Shown in pieces: positions 24,859 to 32,796 of a stretch of 38,453 bases of DNA (positions within the stretch are counted from its first letter, which is position 1; every line of letters begins with the position of its first letter). The notes beneath the pieces were generated by a model, which was not told the DNA's origin, did no database searches, and worked only from the letters and a program-made list of their open reading frames with translations. Both the position numbers and the translations under genes were made by a program. This DNA is from Candidatus Paceibacter sp. Its GTDB lineage: Bacteria > Patescibacteriota > Patescibacteriia > Magasanikbacterales > UBA922. Location of the stretch: NCBI GenBank assembly GCA_020725175.1, contig DYFM01000003.1, positions 1 through 38,453 of the forward strand, given 5' to 3'.

Positions 24859-24887
24859 ATAGTATCACCAAGTAGTATGTAATGCAA
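24859..24887 (-). promoter_or_regulatory. Promoter of the PadR-PspC operon
   Basis: On the minus strand TTGCAT (24887-24882), 17-base spacer, TACTAT (24864-24859); start predicted about 14 bases before the PadR ATG. ATACTA/GATACTAT repeats around the -10 could be regulator sites. Confidence 0.65.
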
Positions 24888-24950
24888 GGTACTAACTGTG
24901 TATAAGTATCGGAGTTGTTCGGATTGGTCTACTAGATGCTTATGTGCCGG

Positions 24951-25700
24951 TTATCCTATGACCGGACAGTCGAGTCGTTGCCAGAGCTCTTTCCAGGCGG
25001 TTTTGAGCGTATCGGCAATGGATGGATCTTCGATGAGTACGCAAAATGGCGGATCGGTTCGAAAACTCATCAATGCTACTTTTGATCCATAGATGTTAAT
25101 TTCAGTTTTCCAATCTGCGGTACGTAAGAGTTTGGTTTGTCGAAGGAGTTTGATATTGCTTTTGACAAATTCTCGCGCAATCTCTGAATCTCTCGCGATA
25201 GAGTGAAAGGTAATATTTCTTTTTGCTCGTTCCGAAGGAAAAAAATCGTAAAACGATGATGGTAACCCTTCTTTCATGTGTTCTAAATCTTCAAATGCAA
25301 TAATGTGTTTTTTGTCCTTTAGCATATCGGCATATACTTCTTTGATTCCGTCTACTCCTTCGTAAAATGTTACCTTTGGTTTAGTTTGAGATTGGTTTTG
25401 AATCGCCAGCAGTTCAGGCATTAGACGTTCCAGTTCGGCTAATCGAGTTTTTTCTATCTCCAGTAGTTGCTCTGGGTGGGTGGCGGAATACACTTTTCTT
25501 TTCCGTTTTTTTGTTTCAATAAGAAATCCTCTTGTTTTTAATTCAGGAAGAAAGTGATAGATAGTTGTACGTTTTACTCCGGATTTATCGGCAATTTCTT
25601 GTAGATTTGCCTCCCCAAGCTCGAGAACAGCTACATATACATCAGCTTCAGCAGGTGAAAGTCCAAGGCTTGTTAATAAAGAAGAGGAAATTTTTTTCAT
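24951..25700 (-). CDS. TrmB-type (sugar-responsive family) transcriptional regulator
   Basis: A 249-aa regulator of the archaeal-type TrmB family, unrelated to the tRNA methyltransferase of the same name nearby. The N-terminal winged helix reads LGLSPAEADVYVAVLELGEANLQEIADKSGVKRTTIYHFLPELKTRGF. A short coiled coil follows (LLEIEKTRLAELERLMPELL). The C-terminal effector domain has YEGVDGIKEVYADML and a GSKVALMSF segment. MKKISSS at 25700 is the better start. It is divergent from a ligand-binding lipoprotein gene, which it may regulate. Confidence 0.88.
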   Translation of the reverse strand: MKKISSSLLTSLGLSPAEADVYVAVLELGEANLQEIADKSGVKRTTIYHFLPELKTRGFLIETKKRKRKVYSATHPEQLLEIEKTRLAELERLMPELLAIQNQSQTKPKVTFYEGVDGIKEVYADMLKDKKHIIAFEDLEHMKEGLPSSFYDFFPSERAKRNITFHSIARDSEIAREFVKSNIKLLRQTKLLRTADWKTEINIYGSKVALMSFRTDPPFCVLIEDPSIADTLKTAWKELWQRLDCPVIG

Positions 25701-25735
25701 ATATGACGAAATAATGGTCAAAAAAATATATTGTT

Positions 25736-25764
25736 ATTATAGCAAAAATATAATCTTTTGTAAA
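25736..25764 (-). promoter_or_regulatory. Promoter of the TrmB-type regulator gene
   Basis: On the minus strand TTTACA (25764-25759), exact 17-base spacer, TATAAT (25741-25736). Confidence 0.8.
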
Positions 25765-25792
25765 GGATAAGAAAATTTTACTGTCTAATTTA

Positions 25793-25821
25793 TTGACATT
25801 TTTTTGATTATTTCATATGCT
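25793..25821 (+). promoter_or_regulatory. Promoter of the binding-lipoprotein gene
   Basis: TTGACA (25793-25798), 17-base spacer, TATGCT (25816-25821); leader of about 65 bases. Confidence 0.75.
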
Positions 25822-25892
25822 TGAAACCATCTTGTTTTTATCATTGATCGATCAAGTAACAGATGTATTTATTTATATTTTTTTTGCTCGGT

Positions 25893-27029
25893 ATGAAATA
25901 TAAAGTGCTTATTTTCGGTATCCTTGTTATTGCGATTAGTACTGTGGTTGGGTGTGGGCAAGAAACCTTGGATCAAGACGTCGCTTCATCGCAATCCCAA
26001 GAGAATTCATCTCCGATACGACTGGGCTGGGTAGGTCCTCTAACTGGAGATGTTTCAAGTTTTGGTCATGATGCGCGAGTGGCTGCTCAGATGGCTGTTG
26101 ATGAAGTAAATGCTACAGGCGGAATACATGGAAGACAGCTTGAGCTCGTGGCAGAGGATGGAAAATGTGCTGCCAAGGATGCTACTATTGCCGCTCAAAA
26201 ACTTATCTCTATTGATGGTGCATCAGTAATTATTGGTGGTCTTTGTTCGGGAGAGACGAGTGCCATTGCCCCAGAAGCGGAACGTCAACAGGTAATACTG
26301 TTTTCTTATTGTTCAGGTGCTTCTACTATTACACAAGCAGGTGAGTATGTGTTTCGTACATACCCATCTGACGCCTACCAGGGAGTGTATGCTGCTGAAT
26401 ACGTATATACCAAGCTTGGAAAACGTCGTGTAGCAACCCTGGCGGTGTTGGGTGATTATGGGAGTAGTTTGAAACAAGCGTTTGAAAAACGTTTTCAGGA
26501 ATTGGGTGGAGAGATTGTTTTATCTCAAGATTACAAGCAACATCAAGTGGATTTTCGTTTGGAACTAACCAAGATCAAGGCTAGTACGGCGGAGCTGGTA
26601 TACGCTCCGGGATATGCAGGAGCGACCGTTCCTTTATTGCGTCAAAAAACTGAAATGAGCGTGTCGCTTCCTTTTTTTGCGGCTGATACTTGGGAAGATA
26701 AAGATATATTTTCTCAATCTTTTGCAAATGGTGTGATGTATACGTATCCTACTTTTACGATTCAAGATCAGGAGTGGATAAAAAGAATGGAAGAGCGAGG
26801 GGCAAAGGCAACAACATGTGCGCCGTATGCCTATACAAACGTTAAGATGATAGCTGACATTATGCGACGGGTGGGGAATATTCCTACTCTCATAAAAGAT
26901 GAACTGTATAACGTAAAGGATTATCAAGCGATTCACGCAACAATTACCATTGACAAAAATGGTGACCCGGCAGTGTCAGACTATACAGTGAAAGTTATTA
27001 GAAATAATGAGCCTGTGGTTGTATTTTGA
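25893..27029 (+). CDS. LivJ/LivK-type ABC substrate-binding lipoprotein
   Basis: A 378-aa type I periplasmic-binding-fold protein. The lipoprotein signal ends in STVVGC. The mature part begins with IRLGWVGPLTGDVSSFGHDARVAAQMAVDEVNATGGIHGRQLELV, the hallmark of branched-chain amino-acid receptors, and continues with VIIGGLCSGETSAIAPEAE and a VLGDYGSSLKQAFEKRF second lobe. No permease or ATPase for such a system lies in this window, so it may serve distant genes or act as a receptor. ATG 25893 is preferred to 25863. Divergent from the TrmB-type regulator. Confidence 0.9.
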   Translation: MKYKVLIFGILVIAISTVVGCGQETLDQDVASSQSQENSSPIRLGWVGPLTGDVSSFGHDARVAAQMAVDEVNATGGIHGRQLELVAEDGKCAAKDATIAAQKLISIDGASVIIGGLCSGETSAIAPEAERQQVILFSYCSGASTITQAGEYVFRTYPSDAYQGVYAAEYVYTKLGKRRVATLAVLGDYGSSLKQAFEKRFQELGGEIVLSQDYKQHQVDFRLELTKIKASTAELVYAPGYAGATVPLLRQKTEMSVSLPFFAADTWEDKDIFSQSFANGVMYTYPTFTIQDQEWIKRMEERGAKATTCAPYAYTNVKMIADIMRRVGNIPTLIKDELYNVKDYQAIHATITIDKNGDPAVSDYTVKVIRNNEPVVVF

Positions 27030-27054
27030 CGGTAGGTATTGAAGTTTAAAAAGT

Positions 27055-27076
27055 AAAACCCTCAGCCGAGGGTTTT
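27055..27076. terminator. Bidirectional terminator
   Basis: AAAACCCTC and GAGGGTTTT with an AGCC tetraloop, between the convergent binding-protein and tRNA-methyltransferase genes. Confidence 0.88.
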
Positions 27077-27098
27077 ATGTATTGAGAAGTACAATATA

Positions 27099-27767
27099 TT
27101 ATGGAGAGACAGGTAGTTTCCAGCATACATAATGTATGTGCTTATGTTGCTTGAGGTGTTGTTGTTCGTAAAACGTTTTGATGGTTAAATCAGAATGTAT
27201 GTCGGTACATGCATAGATATTTCGTATTTCTTGAAGTATTGTCCCCTTACAGTCATGAATACATTCTAGAGAATAATCAAAAAATGCTTCATCGTCAGTT
27301 TTGAGATGGATGGTGCCGTTTGGTTTGAGTATTTGCTGATAGATTCTGAGAAACCGAGGGGCGGTGAGACGTTTTTTTGCCCCTTTTTTGGTTCCGTGTG
27401 GATCGGGAAAGGTAATCCAGATTTCATCTACTTCTCCTGGTAAAAAATACTGATCTACATGATCAATGTAGGTTCTTAGAAAACGCACATTTGAAAGAGT
27501 GTGTTCTTCTGCATAGCGCGCGCCAATCCACAACCGTGCGCCTTTGATATCAACCCCAAGAAAATTTTTTTCCGGATGTTGTTTGGCGAGCGCGAGGGTG
27601 TAATCACCTTTTCCACAGGCTAGTTCAAGAACAATCGGGTGATGATTTCCGAAGATAGTACTCCATGATCCACGAAGGTGAGTTGGATCAGTGGTTGTGT
27701 GTTCCAGTACCTGAGAAAAGTTTGCGAGATCTTGATACCGGTGTTGTTTGTCACGGGGTCGGGCCAT
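27099..27767 (-). CDS. trmB: tRNA (guanine(46)-N7)-methyltransferase
   Basis: A 222-aa SAM-dependent enzyme that methylates G46 in the tRNA variable loop. The SAM site is VLELACGKGDYTLALA (about 47-62) with FLGVDIKGARLW. The TrmB signature ITFPDPHGTKKGAKKRLTAPRFL (about 118-140) and HLKTDDEAFFDY near 155-166 leave little doubt. A His-rich C-terminus is present. Its promoter overlaps, face to face, that of the divergent hydrolase gene. Confidence 0.96.
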   Translation of the reverse strand: MARPRDKQHRYQDLANFSQVLEHTTTDPTHLRGSWSTIFGNHHPIVLELACGKGDYTLALAKQHPEKNFLGVDIKGARLWIGARYAEEHTLSNVRFLRTYIDHVDQYFLPGEVDEIWITFPDPHGTKKGAKKRLTAPRFLRIYQQILKPNGTIHLKTDDEAFFDYSLECIHDCKGTILQEIRNIYACTDIHSDLTIKTFYEQQHLKQHKHIHYVCWKLPVSP

Positions 27768-27792
27768 AGTAGTAGGGGTAAGGAAATATTAC

Positions 27793-27827
27793 TTGAATAG
27801 CATAAAAAAATATCGTATACTGAGCAA
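27793..27827. promoter_or_regulatory. Fully overlapping divergent promoters, trmB and the hydrolase gene
   Basis: Rightward: TTGAAT (27793-27798), 17 bases, TATACT (27816-27821). Leftward: TTGCTC (27827-27822), 17 bases, TATGCT (27804-27799). The -10 of each lies next to the -35 of the other, so one polymerase should exclude the other. Confidence 0.75.
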
Positions 27828-27868
27828 CATTGTACGGATCACTTTACCCTTTTGTCAATACTATTGGT

Positions 27869-28618
27869 ATGCATGCCCATCGAGCTCGTCTTACCGCAGA
27901 AATCATAGCGGAATTCTTACCTCCCAAGGATACCCATTCACAAAAGGTCATGATCTTTTGTGACGGAATGCCGTCTCTTCCTAATAAAAAAAGCCTCCTA
28001 GAGTTTGCGGCTAAAAAGGGGTACTGGGCTTTTCACCCTCGGTACCGTGGTACTTGGGAAAGTGGTGGTACATTTCTAGAGCAATCACCAGTCGAAGATA
28101 TTCGAGAAGTTATGGACGCGCTACAAAAACCCATTCGCAGTATTTGGGCTAATGAAATGTTTGATATTCAACCCAAGGAGTTTGTGTTGGTAGGTGGAAG
28201 TTTTGGTGGACCGGCGGCATTGCTTTTGTCAAAAGATCCGCGAGTTAGTAAGGTAATTTGTGTTTCACCAGTGGTTGATTGGCAAGCAGAGAGTCCGGAT
28301 GAACCACTTGACCACTTGTTTACTCTTACCAAAGAAGCGTTTGGGGAAGCCTATAGAATGAAGAAAGAGCACTGGGATAACCTGCAAACCGGTACGTTTT
28401 ACAATCCTATGACGGCGATTGATAAGATTGATCCTCATAAGGTCTTGCTTATTCATGCAGTGGATGATACGGTAGTTTCATATCAATCGGTCGAGGAGTT
28501 TGCTAAAAAAACTGGCTGTAGATTGATGACTTTGAAAAAGGGTGGGCACTTGTCGGTAAAGAAGATAATGCGGTGGATGGTGTATTGGCGGGTGAGAGAG
28601 TTTTTGAGAATTACTTAG
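27869..28618 (+). CDS. Alpha/beta hydrolase (serine peptidase/esterase-like)
   Basis: A 249-aa alpha/beta hydrolase fold protein. The nucleophile elbow is GGSFGG (about 109-114), the acid is in LLIHAVDDTVV (about 193-203) and the His in GGHLSVKK near 229. The FHPRYRGTWESGG segment forms the oxyanion region. No signal peptide, so it is cytoplasmic. The substrate cannot be named. MHAHRARL at 27869 is preferred to the track start, which lies too close to the promoter. About 40 bases of leader follow the overlapping promoter. Confidence 0.87.
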   Translation: MHAHRARLTAEIIAEFLPPKDTHSQKVMIFCDGMPSLPNKKSLLEFAAKKGYWAFHPRYRGTWESGGTFLEQSPVEDIREVMDALQKPIRSIWANEMFDIQPKEFVLVGGSFGGPAALLLSKDPRVSKVICVSPVVDWQAESPDEPLDHLFTLTKEAFGEAYRMKKEHWDNLQTGTFYNPMTAIDKIDPHKVLLIHAVDDTVVSYQSVEEFAKKTGCRLMTLKKGGHLSVKKIMRWMVYWRVREFLRIT

Positions 28619-28681
28619 TTATGTATAGTGCAGATTCTTTTACTATGAAAGAAGCGATTCTTGGAGAAAGGGGTAAAAAAG

Positions 28682-29020
28682 ATGGCCATAATATACTTTA
28701 GGCATATAAAAACACATATTACTGATTGGCTAAATAACGATCCGGCGTTTATATATTTAGTACGTGAGGTGGTACTGCATCAGTTAGTTATATTTGCGGA
28801 ATGTGTGGAAGGACTGTTAATTGATTATCAAAAGAAGGTAAAACAGAATGATTCTCTACAAATTAAGTGGAAGGACTTGCGATATGAATATTGGAAAGTT
28901 AGAGAATCTATTCGACTTGATAAATTGAATAGTGATAAAAACACCGCAAAAGACTTTTCACTCACACTCACAGATTTCACTCAAAGTATAAAGCAAGTCA
29001 TTAATTTAGCTTCGGGTTAA
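28682..29020 (+). CDS. Small helical protein, unknown function
   Basis: A 112-aa protein without a recognised family. It is charged, contains no cleavable signal, and seems all-helical, with a leading hydrophobic helix (PAFIYLVREVVLHQLVIFAECVEGLL) and later amphipathic stretches. The track start is a TTG at 28661; ATG 28682 is more natural. It ends nine bases before the ABC ATPase gene and could form an operon with it. Confidence 0.6.
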   Translation: MAIIYFRHIKTHITDWLNNDPAFIYLVREVVLHQLVIFAECVEGLLIDYQKKVKQNDSLQIKWKDLRYEYWKVRESIRLDKLNSDKNTAKDFSLTLTDFTQSIKQVINLASG

Positions 29021-29029
29021 CAAGAAAGT

Positions 29030-29761
29030 ATGAACGCCCTAGAAATCACCAACTTCACTAAACGTTACGGAAAGACAGTTGCTGTTGATTCTATTTCCTT
29101 GTCTGTTAAACCGGGAGAATTTTTCGGTTTTCTTGGTCCAAACGGCGCGGGAAAGTCAACCACTATTCATTGTATTACCGGAATTGCAAGGTTTACTGAA
29201 GGAACCATATCGGTATTTGGTCATGATGTGAATCAGGATTATCGAGAAGCGAGAAAAAAAATTGGTCTATCACCGCAAGAATTTAATATCGATATTTTTG
29301 CGCCGATTAGAAAAATTTTATGGTATGTCGGTGGTTTTTATGGGATGTCGAGAGAAGAACGAAAAAAACGCACCGAGGAAATGATAAAAGTCTTTGAACT
29401 TGAGAAACATGCTGAGAAGCAGTTTCGACAATTGTCTGGCGGACTAAAACGACGTGTTATGTTGGCGCGTGCCATGATGCATGATCCGCAACTACTCATA
29501 CTCGATGAACCCACGGCTGGAGTAGATGTAGAGCTTCGACACGAACTTTGGGACTATCTGAGAAAAATCAATGAAGCTGGAAAAACAATTTTATTTACTT
29601 CTCATTATTTGGAAGAAGTAGAAAGACTTTGCAATCGTATCGCAATTATTTATGAAGGAAAAATAGTGGCAGTGGGGGATAAGAGTGAATTTGTGAAGGA
29701 GGGGAGTAATTTGGAAAAAAAATACTTGGAGTTGACGAGGAAGAGCGGAGGAAAATCTTAA
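29030..29761 (+). CDS. ABC-2 type exporter ATP-binding protein (DrrA/CcmA-like)
   Basis: A 243-aa ATPase of the drug/lipid/polysaccharide exporter class. Walker A is GPNGAGKST, the Q-loop is GLSPQEFNID, the signature is LSGGLKRRVMLARAM, Walker B is LLILDEPTAGVD and the switch is FTSHYLEEVERL. It is paired with the ABC-2 permease at 29899, from which it is separated by a repeat array. The substrate is unknown. Confidence 0.94.
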   Translation: MNALEITNFTKRYGKTVAVDSISLSVKPGEFFGFLGPNGAGKSTTIHCITGIARFTEGTISVFGHDVNQDYREARKKIGLSPQEFNIDIFAPIRKILWYVGGFYGMSREERKKRTEEMIKVFELEKHAEKQFRQLSGGLKRRVMLARAMMHDPQLLILDEPTAGVDVELRHELWDYLRKINEAGKTILFTSHYLEEVERLCNRIAIIYEGKIVAVGDKSEFVKEGSNLEKKYLELTRKSGGKS

Positions 29762-29772
29762 ATTAATAAAAA

Positions 29773-29849
29773 AGTAACATATACAGATAACAATTAACAA
29801 TTAACAAATAACAGATAACAAATAACAGATAACAGATAACAGATAACAG
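29773..29849. repeat. TAACA-type tandem array between the ABC-2 genes
   Basis: Repeats of AACAATT, AACAAAT and AACAGAT (7-base phase), with four or more AACAGAT units toward the end. It occupies most of the 137-base gap and ends about 50 bases before the permease ATG. Related in style to the GTAACAA array at the left window edge. Confidence 0.85.
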
Positions 29850-29898
29850 TGGTACAATTCCATGTAAGATATTAGTTGTATGATTTATCATTCGTTTT

Positions 29899-30660
29899 AT
29901 GAACCTCATCGGCCTACAAACATTTATCCAGCGAGAAATTCAACGCTTTCTGCGGGTGGCTATTCAAACCTTGGTGAGTCCATGGATTAGCGCGTTGTTG
30001 TACATTTTTATTTTTGGGTATGTGGTTGGGCAACGAATCGATCTTATTGCCGGAGTGACATATATTGATTTTGTTCTTCCTGGTATTTTGATGTTGAATT
30101 TAATTAATTCTGCTTTCGGTCAAACATCGTCCTCGCTATATTTTCAGCGGTTTGCACGACATATAGAAGAAGTACTGGTGGCGCCATTGTCGTATCTGGA
30201 AATGATTTTGGGATATGTCATTGCCGGGGTGGTGCGAGGATTAGTAGTGGGATTTGGGGTATTTATGATTGCGGTCGTGTTTAGCGCTGCCAATATGGAA
30301 CATGTTGGTTTATTTTTGTTATATAGTATTGGTGTATCTTTGATATTTTCTTTTTTAGGGTTGTTGATTGGGTTGTGGGCGGATAGTTTTGAGCAGTTGA
30401 CTATTTTAAACACGTTTATCATTACACCGTTAACTTTTTTGGGTGGAGTGTTTAATTCTATTCACATGTTACCGGAAAAAGCTCAGTTGATCATGAAACT
30501 GAACCCATTCTTTTACTTTGTCGATGGATTGCGGTATTCCATGATTGGGCTTCATGAGGGGAGTTTATTTGTGGGGGCAGTAATTATGGTTATATTGGTA
30601 CTTGCATTTGGTGGGTTGACTTGGTATTTGTTTTCCACTGGGTGGAGATTGAGGGGATAA
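29899..30660 (+). CDS. ABC-2 type transporter permease
   Basis: A 253-aa integral membrane protein with six predicted helices and the ABC-2 layout. The N-terminal amphipathic FIQREIQRFLRVAIQTLVSPWISALLYIFIFGYVVG is followed by FVLPGILMLNLINSAFGQTSSSLYFQR and the late FIITPLTFLGGVFNSIHMLPEKAQLIMKLNPFFYFVDGLRY. With the ATPase at 29030 it forms a dimeric exporter. Confidence 0.93.
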   Translation: MNLIGLQTFIQREIQRFLRVAIQTLVSPWISALLYIFIFGYVVGQRIDLIAGVTYIDFVLPGILMLNLINSAFGQTSSSLYFQRFARHIEEVLVAPLSYLEMILGYVIAGVVRGLVVGFGVFMIAVVFSAANMEHVGLFLLYSIGVSLIFSFLGLLIGLWADSFEQLTILNTFIITPLTFLGGVFNSIHMLPEKAQLIMKLNPFFYFVDGLRYSMIGLHEGSLFVGAVIMVILVLAFGGLTWYLFSTGWRLRG

Positions 30661-30664
30661 AGAA

Positions 30665-30732
30665 CGAAATAATTTCGCTCGAGGTAGTTTGTCCGTCTTA
30701 AGGGGATCCGTCTGGGTCGGGGAAATAACGAA
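30665..30732. repeat. Intergenic element related to 15808-15857
   Basis: Begins CGAAATAATTTCGCTCGAGG and ends GGGGAAATAACGAA, with CCGTCT repeated inside. The ends match the copy after typA. It starts four bases after the permease stop. Confidence 0.65.
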
Positions 30733-30831
30733 GTAACTCTGTTTGCACCTTTTGGCCAAGGAGTTTATGATGTGGGTTTGATTTGTGTGTTGGGTGGTAA
30801 GTGACCCTTGATTATGTCGGCGGTAATTTGT

Positions 30832-30861
30832 TTGATTACGATTGATTTTTTGTGTTATACT
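30832..30861 (+). promoter_or_regulatory. Promoter of the sorbosone-dehydrogenase-like gene
   Basis: TTGATT (30832-30837), 18-base spacer, TATACT (30856-30861); the ATG is at 30885. Confidence 0.6.
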
Positions 30862-30884
30862 AAAATCTGAAGAATGTATTTTTT

Positions 30885-32330
30885 ATGCGTAAATACCTTT
30901 TTATTTTCGGAGTAATCGGTTTTGTAGTACTTATAATAGGTGGTTGGTGGCTCAGTCGGTATTGGAATGGATTAAAACCCATATTAATTGATCCGAAAAA
31001 ACCAATTGCTGAATATTTCAATGACTTAGGCGTGGGAGAAAAAACATCTACAACCACAGTATCGGGAACACCACTTATATTGCCGACCGGATTTACGATT
31101 GATTTGTTTGCAAACAATGTTATTGGCGCGCGAGATTTGGCGGTTGATCAGTATGGTGAGGTGTGGGTGTCCCAACCGTCACAAGGGGTTGTTTCGGTTG
31201 TGGATCCAATGACAAATGAAGTTCGTGCGATTTTTCGTAACTTGAATCGTCCACATGGTCTTGTGTTTCATCCACAACAAAAAGATGTGTTGTATATTGC
31301 AGAGGAAGAGCGAATAGTAAAAACCGCAATCCGTTCTGAAGCGCTATTAGAAACCGTGGTGCCGCTCCCGGCTGGTGGAAGACACTGGACGCGTAGTTTA
31401 GTATTTACTTCACAAGAAGAATTGCTGGTCTCAATTGGTTCTACATGTGATGTATGTGAAGAAAAAAATTCGCTCCATGGAACAGTGCAAAAAGTGCTAC
31501 TCGGTGAAGGACGGCTTGAACCATATGCAAGAGGTCTTCGAAATGCTGTATTCATGGCTGTTCATCCTAAACTGGCAACAGTGTGGGTGACGGAAATGGG
31601 GCGAGACATGTTGGGGGACAATTTACCTCCGGATGAGATTAATGTGTTACAAAAAGACGGTTTTTACGGATGGCCCTACTACTATGGAAACAATATCCGC
31701 GATCAGCAGTTCAAACCAAATGTGGCTGTGAGCCTGGTGTATCCGTTGGTTGAAGCTAAAGTAGAATTGCCGGCACACGTCGCACCGCTTGGGCTGGCGT
31801 TTGTGCCAAAAAATAGCGGCTGGCCAAAATCGTATGTAGGAGATTTACTGGTTGCGTATCATGGTTCATGGAATCGAACTGATCCGGTTGGGTATAAAAT
31901 TGTTCGTGTTCTTCTTGATGACGCGGGAAACGTTGAGGGAATTGAAGACTTCATTACCGGCTGGCTAACCCCGGAGAATACCGCGCTTGGTCGACCGGTG
32001 GATGTGGTGTTTGATCAATCCGGAAATTTGTATATTTCCGATGATAAGGCGGGAGTGGTGTATCGTGTTCGGTATACTGCTGTTCCTAAACCAGGCGAAA
32101 AAGATAATGAAACGAGTAATGATGTACCAGCTACAGATCGTTCAGTGCGATCCAAAGATGCGTGCGTGATCACCGGTTGTAGTGGAGAAGTATGTGCTGA
32201 TGAAGAGACTATTACGGCTTGTATCTATAGAGAAGAATATGCATGTTATCAGACTGTAATTTGTGAGCGGCAGGCAGGCGGGGAATGTGGTTGGAGTGAG
32301 ACGGAGGAACTAAGAGCGTGTTTACAATAA
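30885..32330 (+). CDS. Glucose/sorbosone dehydrogenase-like beta-propeller with eight-cysteine C-terminal domain
   Basis: A 481-aa exported protein. An N-terminal anchor (YLFIFGVIGFVVLIIGGWWL) is followed by a six-blade propeller of the soluble sugar/L-sorbosone dehydrogenase family (about 65-400): LPTGFTIDLFANNVIGARDLAVD, NRPHGLVFHPQQKDVLYIAEE, GFYGWPYYYGNN and YISDDKAGVVYRVRY. The last 60 residues form a separate module with exactly eight cysteines (ACVITGCSGEVC, then ACYQTVICERQAGGECGW). It resembles the eight-cysteine-cluster domain found at the end of some exported bacterial proteins. No PQQ biosynthesis gene is in the window, so dehydrogenase activity is uncertain. Confidence 0.85.
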   Translation: MRKYLFIFGVIGFVVLIIGGWWLSRYWNGLKPILIDPKKPIAEYFNDLGVGEKTSTTTVSGTPLILPTGFTIDLFANNVIGARDLAVDQYGEVWVSQPSQGVVSVVDPMTNEVRAIFRNLNRPHGLVFHPQQKDVLYIAEEERIVKTAIRSEALLETVVPLPAGGRHWTRSLVFTSQEELLVSIGSTCDVCEEKNSLHGTVQKVLLGEGRLEPYARGLRNAVFMAVHPKLATVWVTEMGRDMLGDNLPPDEINVLQKDGFYGWPYYYGNNIRDQQFKPNVAVSLVYPLVEAKVELPAHVAPLGLAFVPKNSGWPKSYVGDLLVAYHGSWNRTDPVGYKIVRVLLDDAGNVEGIEDFITGWLTPENTALGRPVDVVFDQSGNLYISDDKAGVVYRVRYTAVPKPGEKDNETSNDVPATDRSVRSKDACVITGCSGEVCADEETITACIYREEYACYQTVICERQAGGECGWSETEELRACLQ

Positions 32331-32357
32331 GAACTTTTTCTTTTTGTATATTGAAAT

Positions 32358-32735
32358 TTACAACCACCCTTGCTTTTTGTAATAGGTATAGCCGATATCA
32401 AGTAATTGTGTCATTTGTTTGATCAGTTCGGGTGTTAGTTTTTTTATGATAAAACATGATTTTCCTTTGAGAAGCGGTAGGATTTCTTCTGGGAGGTGGT
32501 TTTTGAGTGTGGGATCAATATAGATTGGCATGAAGTAAAATCCTACGTGCTGTTTGTGTATCATGAGTCCGGTAAAATATAGTGCGGTAGGTTTGCGCTT
32601 ATTAAGAGAAATGGATTTCTTTGTCCAGAGATCATAGGTTGTATCAGTATTTTTTTGGTTTTCAAAATACTTCTCGTATGGCGTGAGGAGTTGTTTCAGC
32701 TGGTTGAAAATTACTTTTAGTTTAGTACTATCCAT
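32358..32735 (-). CDS. DUF1801 (YdhG-like) domain protein
   Basis: A 125-aa protein with the DUF1801 pattern YFTGLMIHKQHVGFYFMPIYIDP, LLKGKSCFIIKKLTPELIKQM and the end YYKKQGWL. The fold is shared with frataxin-like iron chaperone candidates, but function is not established. The track extends to 32858 through a GC-rich region whose translation looks non-coding in this frame; MDSTKLKVIFNQLK at 32735 is the sensible start. A possible microprotein gene lies just upstream on the same strand. Confidence 0.85.
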   Translation of the reverse strand: MDSTKLKVIFNQLKQLLTPYEKYFENQKNTDTTYDLWTKKSISLNKRKPTALYFTGLMIHKQHVGFYFMPIYIDPTLKNHLPEEILPLLKGKSCFIIKKLTPELIKQMTQLLDIGYTYYKKQGWL

Positions 32736-32765
32736 GAGGCTGGCGAATGAATGTGAAGGTTGCGC

Positions 32766-32795
32766 CGGTCGAGCGTTTGCTACCCGACCGACGCT
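32766..32795. other. Two interlocking inverted repeats
   Basis: CGGTCG (32766-32771) is complementary to CGACCG (32785-32790), and AGCGT (32772-32776) to ACGCT (32791-32795). The pairs interleave without linker bases, so they would form alternative hairpins more easily than a pseudoknot. They follow the microprotein stop on the minus strand. Confidence 0.6.
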
Positions 32796-32796
32796 T

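Noticed and set aside
32766-32795. Classical H-type pseudoknot
   Set aside because: The two stems would need connecting loops of zero length, which is sterically poor; alternative hairpins are more likely.
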